Shown: positions 55,509 through 64,000 of the stretch, piece by piece
Numbering within the stretch: position 1 is the first letter of the stretch
Layout of the letters: each line of letters starts with the position of its first letter
Source: Lelliottia nimipressuralis
Lineage (GTDB): Bacteria; Pseudomonadota; Gammaproteobacteria; Enterobacterales; Enterobacteriaceae
Assembly: GCF_004115925.1 (NCBI RefSeq)
Contig: NZ_SDDX01000002.1
Coordinates: 62,001 to 126,000 of the forward strand
Reading direction: 5' to 3'
Length of the DNA: 64,000 bases
Translations under genes and position numbers: made by a program
The notes under the pieces: model-generated
The model's database searches: none
The model's input: only the letters and a program-made list of their open reading frames with translations
What the model was told of the DNA's origin: nothing

Positions 55509-56249
55509 TCAACCGAGTGAAATAGCCTGGCGTTGGTTGTACAAGCCATCGGCTTCTTTTTCCAAAGCGACAATCTGACTATTGAGTTGGGTATACTCAG
55601 TGTTTAATGTTTTCAGCTTGTCTTTATCAGCCGGGGTGGTCGTGCTTTGTCCCTGCAAGGCAACTTTATAAGCAGCTGTTTTTTCATTCATGACCTTGAT
55701 TTTGTCTTTCATGACTTTAATGTTTGCATCAACCTGAGCCAGTTCTTTATTGGCGCTGGCTTTATCGAATCCGGCATTATCTTTCTGCAGGCTAATTTTG
55801 GTCAGTGTGGCATGGTTATCACTAATAACTTCTTTCATCGCAGCACTTGTTTTCGCTACGTCTGCCGTGTCTTTACTAATATCTTTATCCATTGCCTGCA
55901 GACGATCTGCGGTTGTGGCGTAATCTTTTTTCAGATTGTCCAGATAATAGTTTGTCGCCATACCTGCAGCACATCCGGCAGCTCCGCCAGCGGCAGCGCC
56001 GACTAATGCTTTTTTACTGTCGCCAGCCAATACGCCCACTAATGCCCCCAGGCCTGCACCGGCCAGAGCGCCAACGCCACACCCTTGAGCTGTGGAACTG
56101 GTAAAGAACTTAGATTGTTCGGTCGTGGTCAATCGTGGATCAGGTTTGGTGTTCGACAGAAGAGAACTGCCTGTATTAGCACACCCACCAAGAAGAAGAG
56201 TCAGAGAAACAATAATACATGTTGCGCTACGCTCAAGCTTATTCGCCAT
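55509..56249 (-). CDS. Glycine-zipper lipoprotein with coiled coil
   Basis: The 246-residue protein has a lipoprotein signal with lipobox LLLGGC (cysteine 23) followed by ANTG, again favouring the outer membrane. Residues 55-95 are a glycine-zipper region (GVGALAGAGLGALVGVLAG and AAAGGAAGCAAG) that can insert into or lie along a membrane. A long coiled coil (100-245) follows. It is the first gene of the Srf locus, 90 bases before the other lipoprotein, and starts at ATG 56249 after an AAGGATAAAACG leader. Confidence 0.78.
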   Translation of the reverse strand: MANKLERSATCIIVSLTLLLGGCANTGSSLLSNTKPDPRLTTTEQSKFFTSSTAQGCGVGALAGAGLGALVGVLAGDSKKALVGAAAGGAAGCAAGMATNYYLDNLKKDYATTADRLQAMDKDISKDTADVAKTSAAMKEVISDNHATLTKISLQKDNAGFDKASANKELAQVDANIKVMKDKIKVMNEKTAAYKVALQGQSTTTPADKDKLKTLNTEYTQLNSQIVALEKEADGLYNQRQAISLG

Positions 56250-56923
56250 CGTTTTATCCTTAAATTATCGCATGGCGCAGCCGCGAGAAAGTGTGCTGTC
56301 CATCGACACTATTGCTGTATTAAATTAAAAAATCGGGGCGCCTACCACTCTTTTAATAAAATTTCAATGAATAATTACTACTGGGGTAGGTTTCCGGACT
56401 ATTCTATTTGATCTCATTTTAAAATCACTAAAAAAATGCACAGCATACTGATTTTTGTAGTGCTTAATAGAAATCGGCAGGCAGTCTCAGATCTTTAGCA
56501 TTAAACAGAAAAATAATAATTTTACGTTTATTGTGGTGGATCAATTTTATCGATTTGCGAAGTGTAAACGACGGCAATCAGCGCAAGATAGCAGGCTGGC
56601 GGGGCGCATGTTGAAGTTGATGCTTCATCGAGATGCAATGATACGAATAGCCATTTTTAAAATATTAATGCGGATTTATCCCTATCTATGAACGCATCCA
56701 GGATTTCAGCTGTAAATATCTCATCCAATTGGTGATAAATGCTGAAAATTGAGACGTAGGCTGAATGGTTTGAAAAACTCGATAGCGCATCACCCACCCG
56801 CATTGAAGTTTACAGACCTGGATAATGCACAGGTATAGCTCGGGTGAAACGCTGCCACTTCCGCCATGCCGTTAAGGTCAGGAGATGTCTATACTCATTT
56901 CATCCCCGCAACCGGAGCGCGCC
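56250..56923. promoter_or_regulatory. 674-base AT-rich divergent region, Srf locus / ybdK
   Basis: The region is far richer in A/T than its flanks (56400-56560 and 56640-56760 above all) and holds no gene I can support. It must carry the leftward promoter of the Srf locus and the promoter of ybdK. AT-rich DNA of this kind is a usual target of H-NS silencing in horizontally gained loci. No specific regulator site is recognised. Confidence 0.5.
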
Positions 56924-58045
56924 ATGCCCCTACCCGACTTCCATGTATCCGACCCTTTTACGCTGGGTATTGAACTCGAACTGCAGGTGGTGAACCCGCC
57001 GGGGTACGATCTCAGCCAGGACTCTTCGGCGCTGATTGCCGCCGTGGAAAACGATATCAAAGCCGGTGAAGTCAAACACGATATCACCGAGAGTATGCTC
57101 GAAATCGCCACCGGCGTGTGCCAGGACATTCATCAGGCTGCAGCGCAGTTTTCCGCGATGCAGCAAGCGATCCTGCGCGCGGCGGCGGATCAGCATATTC
57201 AGATCTGTGGCGGCGGCACACATCCTTTTCAGAAGTGGCAGCGTCAGGAGGTGTGCGACGACGAGCGCTACAACCGCACGCTGGAGATGTTTGGCTATCT
57301 GATTTTGCAGGCGACGGTTTTCGGCCAGCACGTTCACGTCGGCTGCCGGAACGGCGATGAGGCGATCTACCTTCTGCACGGCCTTTCGCGCTTTGTGCCG
57401 CACTTTATCGCCCTCTCTGCCTCGTCGCCTTACATGCAGGGCAGCGATACCCAATTCGCCTCCTCTCGGCTCAATATTTTCTCGGCGTTTCCGGATAACG
57501 GCAAAATGCCGTGGGTGAATAACTGGCAGGAGTTCGAAGGGCTGTTTCGCCGCCTGAGCTATACCAGCACCATCGACAGCATCAAAGATCTGCACTGGGA
57601 CATCCGCCCCAGCCCGCATTTTGGCACCGTTGAGGTGCGGGTGATGGATACACCGCTGACCCTGGCGCACGCGATTAACATCGCCGGGCTGATTCAGGCG
57701 ACGTCGCACTGGTTGCTAACCGAACGTCCGTACAAGCACCAGCCGCAGGATGCCCTGCTCTATAACTTCAACCGTTTTCAGGCCTGCCGCTATGGGCTGG
57801 ATGGCCTGCTGACCGACGTGAACAGCGGCGAACAAAAAACCATTGCGGAGGATATCGCGTGGCTGCTGGAGCGCGTCGCGCCATCAGCCGATAAGGTGGG
57901 CGCGACAAGCGCGATTGCGGAAATTGCCCTGATGTTAAAACAGGGCAAAAGCGAGGCGCAGCGGATGCGGGATTTTATCGCCGACGGCGGTTCGCTGACC
58001 TCGCTGGTACAAAAACACTGCGAGCTGTGGACTACTCACCCGTAA
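56924..58045 (+). CDS. ybdK: Carboxylate-amine ligase YbdK (GCS2 type)
   Basis: The 373-residue protein follows E. coli Ybd[21 protein letters not shown] start, [42 protein letters not shown] and [19 protein letters not shown]. YbdK has weak glutamate-cysteine ligase activity; its true substrate is unknown. The ATG at 56924 has CCGGAG upstream and matches the E. coli start; the frame reaches back to 56885. In E. coli ybdK lies close to entD; here the Srf locus separates them. The stop overlaps the convergent RND gene by 14 bases. Confidence 0.95.
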   Translation: MPLPDFHVSDPFTLGIELELQVVNPPGYDLSQDSSALIAAVENDIKAGEVKHDITESMLEIATGVCQDIHQAAAQFSAMQQAILRAAADQHIQICGGGTHPFQKWQRQEVCDDERYNRTLEMFGYLILQATVFGQHVHVGCRNGDEAIYLLHGLSRFVPHFIALSASSPYMQGSDTQFASSRLNIFSAFPDNGKMPWVNNWQEFEGLFRRLSYTSTIDSIKDLHWDIRPSPHFGTVEVRVMDTPLTLAHAINIAGLIQATSHWLLTERPYKHQPQDALLYNFNRFQACRYGLDGLLTDVNSGEQKTIAEDIAWLLERVAPSADKVGATSAIAEIALMLKQGKSEAQRMRDFIADGGSLTSLVQKHCELWTTHP

Positions 58046-61000
58046 GTGAGTGCCCCCACTCGCGCAGACGCTGGAACAGCACGAACAGCGCCGGAATAAA
58101 GACAATCCCGACCACGGTCGCCACCAGCATGCCGCTGAACACCGTGGTCCCGATGATGCGGCGGCTCTGCGCCCCCGCACCGGAGGCCAGCATCATCGGC
58201 AGCACGCCGATAATAAAGGACACGGCGGTCATCATCACGGCGCGGAAGCGGCGCGATGCCCCTTCGCGGGCGGCATCGACAATCGCCATGCCGTCGATGC
58301 GCCGCGCGCGGGCAAACTCGACGATCAGAATGGCGTTTTTGGCCGCCAGGGCGATAAGCAACACCAGCCCAATCTGCACGTAAACGTCGTTGGCAAAGCC
58401 CGCAACCCACAGCCAGACCAGCGCACCGCCGATGGCAAACAGCACCGAGAGCATCACGCTTGCGGGCAAGGTCCAGCTTTCGTACTGCGCCACAAGGAAC
58501 AGCCACGCCATCACCACCGCCGCCAGCACAATCCAGATCGCCTGATTGCCCGTCTGCTGCTCCTGATACGACATACCGCTCCACGCATAGTCATACCCGG
58601 CGGGCAGAGTATCGTTCAGCAACTGGCCCATCGCCGCCATTGCCGTACTGCTGCTCACGCCCGCCGCCGCCGAGCCGCTCACCGACACCGACGGGAACTG
58701 GTTGTACTGCTGCACAAACGGCGCACCGACGGTCGGGGTGATAGTCACCAGATTGCTCAGACGCACGCGCTCGCCATTATTGCTGCGCACATAAAGCTCG
58801 CTGATCTGCTCCGCACGCTCGCGCCACTGCATCTCGTTTTGCATCACCACATGGTAAACGCGATTATTAATGCTGAAATCCCCGGCGCGCGTGCCGCCAA
58901 AGGCGGTTTGCAGGCTGCTGAAGATGCGGCTCACGGGCACATCCAGACGTGCTGCGCGCTCGCGATCCACCTCAAGGGTCAGCTGCGGTACGTTGCTGCT
59001 CCAGGTGGTAAACACGCGGGTGAGTTGCGGATGCTGGTTGGCTTTCGCCAGCACCTCGCGGGTGACGCGCTCCAGCTCCGCCGGGCTTTGCCCTGCCTGG
59101 GCCTGAATACGCAGATCGAACCCGGAGGCATTACCCAGCCCCGGCAGCGTCGGCGGCGCGAAGGTCATGATGGTCGCTTCCGGCAGGGCCAACAGCTGAC
59201 GTTGCAACCCGCCCATCACCTCGTCGAGCGCCGGGCGCTCGCTCCAGTCTTTCAGCATCACCGAGATAAATCCGCCGTTCGAGGCGCTGGTACCGTTGAG
59301 AATATTAAAACCCGAGACCTGAATAACATCCGCCACCGCCGGATTGGCGGCAATCAGCTCGCGCGCCGTTGTCATCACCGCTTCGGTGCGCTCCAGGGAC
59401 GCCGCCTCCGGCAGCTGGACGCTGGCGAAGAAGTAGCCCTGATCTTCCTGCGGCAGGAACCCTTTTGGCATGGCGGTAAAACTCAGCGCCACGATGGCCG
59501 CCGCACCGGCAGTCGCCAGCAGTGCCAGCACAGGGCGACGGTTAAAGACCTCCACCAGACGGGTGTAAGCCTGCCGCGTGGCGTCCAGCGCCCGGTTAAA
59601 GCCGCGAAACACTGCCGCAGGACGCCCGACGCGCGGGCGCAGCAATAAGGCGCACAGCGCCGGTGTGAGTGTCAGGGCCACAATACTTGAAAGGGTTACG
59701 GCGGTGGAGAGCGTGACCGCAAACTGGCGATACAGCTCGCCGACAATCCCCGGCAGCAGCGCCACCGGCACGAACACCGCCAGCAGTACCAGGGTGGTGG
59801 CGATCACCGGCCCGGCAATCTGACGCAGCGCGTTGGCCGTCGCCTCCGTGCGGCTTTGCCCCTCCGCCATCAGCGTTTCGACGCTCTCGACCACCACAAT
59901 TGCGTCATCCACCACCATGGTGAGCGCCAGAATAATGGCGAACAGACTCAGGGTGTTAGCCGAATAGCCGAGCGTGTAGAGCACCGCGAAGGTGCCAATC
60001 AGCGACACCGGGATCGCCAGCACCACAATCAGCGTCGCACGCCAGCTTTGCAGAAACAGTGAAACAACCACTACCACGGCAAGCAGCGTCAGGGCCAGTG
60101 AGACACCAATCTCTTTGATGGTCGCCGCCACAAACTCGGTGGTGTCGAACTTCACTTCCCAGGTCAGGTCCGCCGGGAAGCGTGTGGCGAGCCGCTCAAG
60201 CTCGCCGCGCACCGCTTCGGCCACGCGCAGGGCATTAGCCGACGGCGTCGGATAGATGCCTAAGTACGCCGAATCGTGACCGTTCAGCTGCGCGCCAGAG
60301 CTGTAACTTCGCGATCCCAGCTCGATGGTCGCCACATCTTTCAGGCGCACCAGTTGCCCCATGTCACCGGCGCGGATAATGATATCGCCAAAGGCGTCGG
60401 CTTCGTTGAGACGCCCCAGCCCGTTGATAGTGAGCGTTTGCTGCTGCCCGTTGAAGACCGGCGGCGTCCCCACCTGGCCTGCCGCACCCTGCACGTTCTG
60501 CTCGCCCAGCGCCTGGGCCACATCATCCGTGGTGACGTTGAGAGCGTTCATACGATCCGGACGCAGCCAGATGCGCATGCTGTAGTCGCGCGCGCCAAAC
60601 AACTGGACCTGCCCGACGCCCGGCAGGCGTGCCAGGGCTTCGCGCACCTGGGTGCTGGCGTAATTGCTGACAAACAGCGTTGAATGGGTGCCTTCCGGTG
60701 AGTAAAGACTTACCCCCATCATCAGGTTAGTGGCGCGTTTTCGCACCTGGACGCCGTTTTGCTGCGCCTCGGCGGGCAACTGCGCCAAGGCCTGCGCCAC
60801 GCGGTTTTGTACATCAATCGCCGCCAGATCCGGGTCGGTGCCTGCGGCAAAGGTGATGTTCAGGCTGTAGGCGCCTTCATCGGAGCTGGTCGATTCCATG
60901 TACAGCATGTGATCCACACCGTTAAGCTGGGTTTCCAGCGGCGTGGCGATGGCTTCTGCCACATCTGCCGCGCTGGCACCCGGCCAGCTGGCGCTCACAT

Positions 61001-61130
61001 TCACCACCGGCGGCGTGATCTGCGGGTACTGCTCCACCGGAATCAGCCTCAGGGCGATGGCCCCAAGCAGGGTGATCACCAGCGCAATCACCATCGCAAA
61101 GCGCGGGCGTTTGATAAACAACGTCAGCAT
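58032..61130 (-). CDS. RND efflux permease (HAE-1 type)
   Basis: The 1032-residue inner-membrane pump has 12 expected membrane segments and two large periplasmic loops. The proton-relay aspartate pair sits in [11 protein letters not shown] and the matching lysine in [11 protein letters not shown]. Conserved [25 protein letters not shown] and the [12 protein letters not shown] segment place it with AcrB/MexB-like drug exporters, but it differs from AcrB (for example [17 protein letters not shown] start). It would use the adaptor encoded before it and probably TolC, as no outer-membrane factor is present nearby. Substrates are not predictable. Confidence 0.9.
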   Translation of the reverse strand: MLTLFIKRPRFAMVIALVITLLGAIALRLIPVEQYPQITPPVVNVSASWPGASAADVAEAIATPLETQLNGVDHMLYMESTSSDEGAYSLNITFAAGTDPDLAAIDVQNRVAQALAQLPAEAQQNGVQVRKRATNLMMGVSLYSPEGTHSTLFVSNYASTQVREALARLPGVGQVQLFGARDYSMRIWLRPDRMNALNVTTDDVAQALGEQNVQGAAGQVGTPPVFNGQQQTLTINGLGRLNEADAFGDIIIRAGDMGQLVRLKDVATIELGSRSYSSGAQLNGHDSAYLGIYPTPSANALRVAEAVRGELERLATRFPADLTWEVKFDTTEFVAATIKEIGVSLALTLLAVVVVVSLFLQSWRATLIVVLAIPVSLIGTFAVLYTLGYSANTLSLFAIILALTMVVDDAIVVVESVETLMAEGQSRTEATANALRQIAGPVIATTLVLLAVFVPVALLPGIVGELYRQFAVTLSTAVTLSSIVALTLTPALCALLLRPRVGRPAAVFRGFNRALDATRQAYTRLVEVFNRRPVLALLATAGAAAIVALSFTAMPKGFLPQEDQGYFFASVQLPEAASLERTEAVMTTARELIAANPAVADVIQVSGFNILNGTSASNGGFISVMLKDWSERPALDEVMGGLQRQLLALPEATIMTFAPPTLPGLGNASGFDLRIQAQAGQSPAELERVTREVLAKANQHPQLTRVFTTWSSNVPQLTLEVDRERAARLDVPVSRIFSSLQTAFGGTRAGDFSINNRVYHVVMQNEMQWRERAEQISELYVRSNNGERVRLSNLVTITPTVGAPFVQQYNQFPSVSVSGSAAAGVSSSTAMAAMGQLLNDTLPAGYDYAWSGMSYQEQQTGNQAIWIVLAAVVMAWLFLVAQYESWTLPASVMLSVLFAIGGALVWLWVAGFANDVYVQIGLVLLIALAAKNAILIVEFARARRIDGMAIVDAAREGASRRFRAVMMTAVSFIIGVLPMMLASGAGAQSRRIIGTTVFSGMLVATVVGIVFIPALFVLFQRLREWGHSLTGE

Positions 61131-61139
61131 GGTGGCTCC

Positions 61140-62219
61140 TTAATTCAGAATCTGGACAGCAGCACCGGGCTGCAGTCGCGGTGCGCCGTCAGTGACCACG
61201 CGCTCATTCGCCTCAACGCCGCTTTGCACGGTGAACTGCTGGCCCATTTGTCCGCCGAGCGTAAGCGCGCGTTTTTCAGCGTTTCCGTCGGCGTTCACTA
61301 CCCAGGTGAAAAATCCGTCGCCATTTTGTTGTACCGCAGCCGCCGGGATCACCAGCGAATCCTGCTCGCTCTGCGGTCGCAGCCAGACATTCACGTTGCC
61401 CCCCGGCAGCAGGCGGTGCTGCGGATTGGCGAATTCGGCGCGCAGCATTACGCTGGCGGTGCGCGGGTCGATACGGTTATCCACCGAGGTCAGGGTGCCG
61501 TTTTCACGCTGCTCGCCGTTCTGAATCTGCGCCAGCCAGGCCTGTTTTAGCGCCGTGATATCCGCATGCTGCCCGGCTTTCGCGGCAAATGCCCCCTCTT
61601 CCAGGGCGAAGGCAATGCGGATGGGGTCAAGCTGCACCACCTCCACCAGCGGGCCGCTCGATGGATTCACTACGCTGCCGACATGGAAGCGGCTGTGGCC
61701 CATACGCCCGTTGATGGGCGAGACTATCCGGGTGAAACCGAGGGTGACGTTTCGCGCCTCGAGACGGGCATTGGCCTGCTCCAGCGCCGCGCGGGCCACG
61801 TCGCGCTGCATCTGCGCATTGTCGACGTCATTGCGGCTGATAGCGTTACCGGTTTTCAGGCTTTGAAAACGCGTGAGTTGCTGCTGTGCCTGGCGCAGGG
61901 TGGCTTCGGCACTTTTCACTTCCGCCTGCGCCAGACGCACCGCCGCACGCGGCTCCGCGTCGTCGAGTTCGAACAGCAGATCGCCCTGTTTGACGTACTG
62001 CCCGTCGCGGAAATGGATTTTGGCTATCGCCCCTTCCGTGCGCGCCCGCAGCTCTACCGTATGGATCGCCTCAATGCGGCCAGGGATCTGGCGCTCAGCG
62101 GCGTGGGTGGTCTGCTCGACGCTGGCGACGCGCACCGGAATGGCGGCGGCAAGGGCGGTTTGCAGGGTGCAGGAAAGAAGTGCGACCGCCAGAGCGGTGC
62201 GCAGGAAGGTGGATTTCAT
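61140..62219 (-). CDS. RND periplasmic adaptor protein
   Basis: The 359-residue membrane-fusion protein has a signal sequence (MKSTFLRTALAVALLSCTLQTALA) whose LLSC might be a weak lipobox. It continues with the HlyD/AcrA layout: VELRARTEGAIAKIHFRDGQYVKQGDLLFELDD lipoyl domain in pieces, an alpha-hairpin (about 95-155), a second lipoyl part GFTRIVSPINGRMG and a beta-barrel. It joins the RND pump to an outer-membrane channel. It precedes the pump gene by nine bases and forms one operon with it. Confidence 0.9.
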   Translation of the reverse strand: MKSTFLRTALAVALLSCTLQTALAAAIPVRVASVEQTTHAAERQIPGRIEAIHTVELRARTEGAIAKIHFRDGQYVKQGDLLFELDDAEPRAAVRLAQAEVKSAEATLRQAQQQLTRFQSLKTGNAISRNDVDNAQMQRDVARAALEQANARLEARNVTLGFTRIVSPINGRMGHSRFHVGSVVNPSSGPLVEVVQLDPIRIAFALEEGAFAAKAGQHADITALKQAWLAQIQNGEQRENGTLTSVDNRIDPRTASVMLRAEFANPQHRLLPGGNVNVWLRPQSEQDSLVIPAAAVQQNGDGFFTWVVNADGNAEKRALTLGGQMGQQFTVQSGVEANERVVTDGAPRLQPGAAVQILN

Positions 62220-62243
62220 GGGGAAGTCCTCAGGTGATTCTCT

Positions 62244-62291
62244 CCCTCACCCTGCCCGCTCCAGTGGAGAAGGTCAGGATGAGGGTGAGGG
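62244..62291. repeat. Long-loop inverted repeat of CCCTCACCCT type
   Basis: CCCTCACCCT (62244-62253) and AGGGTGAGGG (62282-62291) pair perfectly around a 28-base loop. This is the common enterobacterial CCCTCACCCT-type intergenic repeat, downstream of the P-type ATPase gene. No U tract follows in that direction, so it is not a standard intrinsic terminator. Confidence 0.55.
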
Positions 62292-62298
62292 CAAAAAG

Positions 62299-64000
62299 TT
62301 ATGCAGCCTTACGGAACCTGCGGGTCAGTCGCTTCTCAATTTCGACGATGAAGAACATCACACCAGCCAGCGCCAGGGTAACACCCCAGTAGCGCAGCGG
62401 CAGGGCTTCGGTGCCGAACAGCATCTGCATAAATGGCAGGTAGATAATCGCCAGCTGCAGCAGGAACAGCACACCCGTGACCAGCCAGATCCCTTTGTTC
62501 GCCAGCAGACCGCGGTTCAGAGAGAAACCATCGCTGTTGCGGCAGTTAATCATGTACACCCACTGCGCACACACCAGCATCTGCAGCAGCACGGTGCGGA
62601 TGAACTCGGCGCTGTGGCCGCGCGGCGCGAGCCAGGCTTCCAGCGCAAAGGCTGCAATCGCAATCATGGTACCGACGAAGGCCACGCGCCAGACGGCGAA
62701 GGCATCCATCACGTGCTGACCGGTCTGACGCGGCGGACGCTTCATGATGTTGCGCTCGGCGGCTTCAAAAGCCAGGCCGAAGGAGAGCGTGGCGGAGGTC
62801 GCCATGTTCATCCACAGAATCAGCACCGGCGTCAGCGGAATAATGTTCCCCGCCAACAGGGCAATCACAATCAGCAGACCCTGCGCCAGGTTGGTTGGCA
62901 TAATGAACAGAATCGTTTTCTTCAGGTTGTCGTAGACGCGACGCCCCTCTTTTACCGAGCTGGCGATGGTGGCGAAGTTGTCGTCCGTCAGAACCATATC
63001 GGCGGCTTCTTTGGTCACTTCCGTGCCTTTGATGCCCATGGCGATCCCGACATCCGCCTGACGCAGCGCGGGCGCATCGTTCACCCCGTCGCCGGTCATC
63101 CCGACGATTTCACCTTTCTCCTGCAGGGCTTTCACCAGGCGCAGCTTATGCTCCGGGCTGGTACGCGCAAAGATGTCGTACTCCACCGCCGCATCCGCCA
63201 GCTCGGCGTCGTCCATCTTCTCCAGCTGATAGCCGGTGACAGCCTGCGCACTGTTGGTGATCCCCAGCATCTGCCCGATGCTCATTGCGGTCTGCGGGTG
63301 GTCGCCGGTGATCATCTTCACGCGGATACCGGCCTGCTGACAGGCGTGGATGGCGTCGATGGCCTCCGGACGCGGCGGGTCCATCATCCCGGCGATGCCG
63401 AGGAAAATCAGCCCGTTGTTCAGGTCATCGTGGCTCAGCCCCTGCTGGTCGGCCGCCGCCGGTTTGTACGCGGCTGCTACCATGCGCAGCCCCTGGCTGG
63501 CATAACGCTCCATCTCGGTTTCCCACCAGGCGCGGTCAAACGCGTCGACACCGTGGCGAGTCTGCTGCTGGTCGCACAGGGCGAAAATCACGTCCGGCGC
63601 GCCGGTGACCAGGATCTGCTCCTCACTGCCAATCTGGTAGTGGGTGCTCATGTACTTGTACTGCGAGTCGAACGGGATTTTGTTAATCAGGCTGGTGACG
63701 ACCGGCGCAAGATTGGCTTTGGCGGCCAGCACTTTCAGCGCCCCTTCCGTCGGCCCGCCGGTGATACCCCACAGGCCGCGCTCGTCCTGAATAATCTGGC
63801 TGTCGTTGCACAGGTCGATGGTGCGCAGATAGTGCTCCAGCACCGTGCCCTGCTGAACGTGCACCGGCTCGTCGCTGCCGTCCAGATAGATGTTACCCAC
63901 TGGCTCGTAGCTGTTGCCTTCCACGCGGTAGCAGCAGTCGGCGGTGATAATTGCTTTAACGGTCATTTCGTTCATGGTCAGGGTGCCGGTTTTATCCGAG
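62299..64000 (-). CDS. P-type cation-transporting ATPase, C-terminal part (cut by window end)
   Basis: The visible 566 residues begin with the phosphorylation motif SDKTGTLT exactly at the window edge. They continue with a nucleotide-binding domain (PFDSQYKYMS, VTGAPDVIFALCD), the hinge MTGDGVNDAPALRQAD, IKMITGD-like VKMITGDHPQTA, and a C-terminal membrane part with about six segments (LIVIALLAGNIIPLTPV, MNMATSATLSFGLAFE). The layout is that of P2-type (Ca/Na/K-like) ATPases rather than heavy-metal P1B pumps. The N-terminal actuator and first membrane segments lie outside. The ion cannot be fixed. Confidence 0.88.
   Translation of the reverse strand, partial: SDKTGTLTMNEMTVKAIITADCCYRVEGNSYEPVGNIYLDGSDEPVHVQQGTVLEHYLRTIDLCNDSQIIQDERGLWGITGGPTEGALKVLAAKANLAPVVTSLINKIPFDSQYKYMSTHYQIGSEEQILVTGAPDVIFALCDQQQTRHGVDAFDRAWWETEMERYASQGLRMVAAAYKPAAADQQGLSHDDLNNGLIFLGIAGMMDPPRPEAIDAIHACQQAGIRVKMITGDHPQTAMSIGQMLGITNSAQAVTGYQLEKMDDAELADAAVEYDIFARTSPEHKLRLVKALQEKGEIVGMTGDGVNDAPALRQADVGIAMGIKGTEVTKEAADMVLTDDNFATIASSVKEGRRVYDNLKKTILFIMPTNLAQGLLIVIALLAGNIIPLTPVLILWMNMATSATLSFGLAFEAAERNIMKRPPRQTGQHVMDAFAVWRVAFVGTMIAIAAFALEAWLAPRGHSAEFIRTVLLQMLVCAQWVYMINCRNSDGFSLNRGLLANKGIWLVTGVLFLLQLAIIYLPFMQMLFGTEALPLRYWGVTLALAGVMFFIVEIEKRLTRRFRKAA

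Noticed and set aside
39812-56249. A type VI secretion cluster
   Set aside because: Parts resemble TagRST and the PpkA vWA domain, but no TssA-M, Hcp, VgrG, ClpV, Fha, PpkA kinase or PppA gene is present.
58050-59648. A 532-codon open frame on the + strand opposite the RND pump
   Set aside because: It is an antisense shadow of the pump gene with an Arg/His/Gln-rich, low-complexity product.
1-64000. CRISPR arrays, tRNA or rRNA genes, insertion sequences, integrases
   Set aside because: No spaced direct repeats, cloverleaf-like sequence or transposase/integrase motif was seen in reading both strands; only REP-type palindromes recur.

Overview
The window is chromosomal DNA of a member of the Enterobacteriaceae, most like Enterobacter, Lelliottia or Leclercia. 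The evidence is protein-level likeness to the E. coli ybdH/cstA/ent/fep/ybdK neighbourhood, GC-rich codon use, and scattered REP-type palindromes. The species cannot be fixed from the sequence alone.

Layout, left to right. (1) 1-8587: the end of mtnK (methionine salvage), a leftward sugar-type ABC importer operon with a beta-propeller protein of unknown role, then rightward hcxA (ybdH), an SDR oxidoreductase and a small HTH protein, then leftward ybdD. The importer permease carries a one-base frameshift. (2) 8653-13359: cstA (pyruvate/peptide uptake), and divergently a yjiH-yjiG-like membrane pair with an M20 peptidase. (3) 13413-32180: a complete enterobactin system. entCEBA-entH, fepB, entS, fepDGC, entF, ybdZ, fes, fepA and entD cover synthesis, export, uptake and hydrolysis of the siderophore. 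Fur-box-like sites lie in the three divergent gaps entC/fepB, entS/fepD and fes/fepA. fepE is absent between fepC and entF. (4) 32268-39601: a GNAT acetyltransferase, a five-gene peptide/nickel-type ABC importer, an unrecognised 151-residue protein and a cold-shock-domain protein. (5) 39812-56249: a leftward 11-gene locus of visibly lower GC built around srfA-srfB-srfC. (6) 56924-64000: ybdK, an RND efflux pump with its adaptor, and the C-terminal part of a P-type cation ATPase cut by the window edge.

The most unusual part is region 5. Its Hsp70/actin-like ATPase (SrfB) and large P-loop GTPase-like protein (SrfC) are encoded with three single-pass membrane proteins: SrfA, a TerD-like domain behind a membrane segment, and a 343-residue linker protein. 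It also encodes a secreted vWA protein, a LolCDE-type ABC ATPase and FtsX-like permease, a secreted SUMF1/FGE-fold protein and two coiled-coil lipoproteins. The last group resembles the TagQRST sensor and the vWA part of PpkA that control type VI secretion in Pseudomonas, yet no kinase and no type VI genes are present. Overlapping starts and stops imply coupled translation. I infer one trans-envelope machine in which cytosolic nucleotide-driven proteins are linked to periplasmic sensing. Its function is unknown.

In E. coli entD and ybdK are nearly adjacent with hokE between them. Here about 24.7 kb (GNAT gene, peptide importer, cold-shock protein and Srf locus) lies between them, so this junction is an insertion hotspot. 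No tRNA, rRNA, transposase, integrase or CRISPR array was seen.
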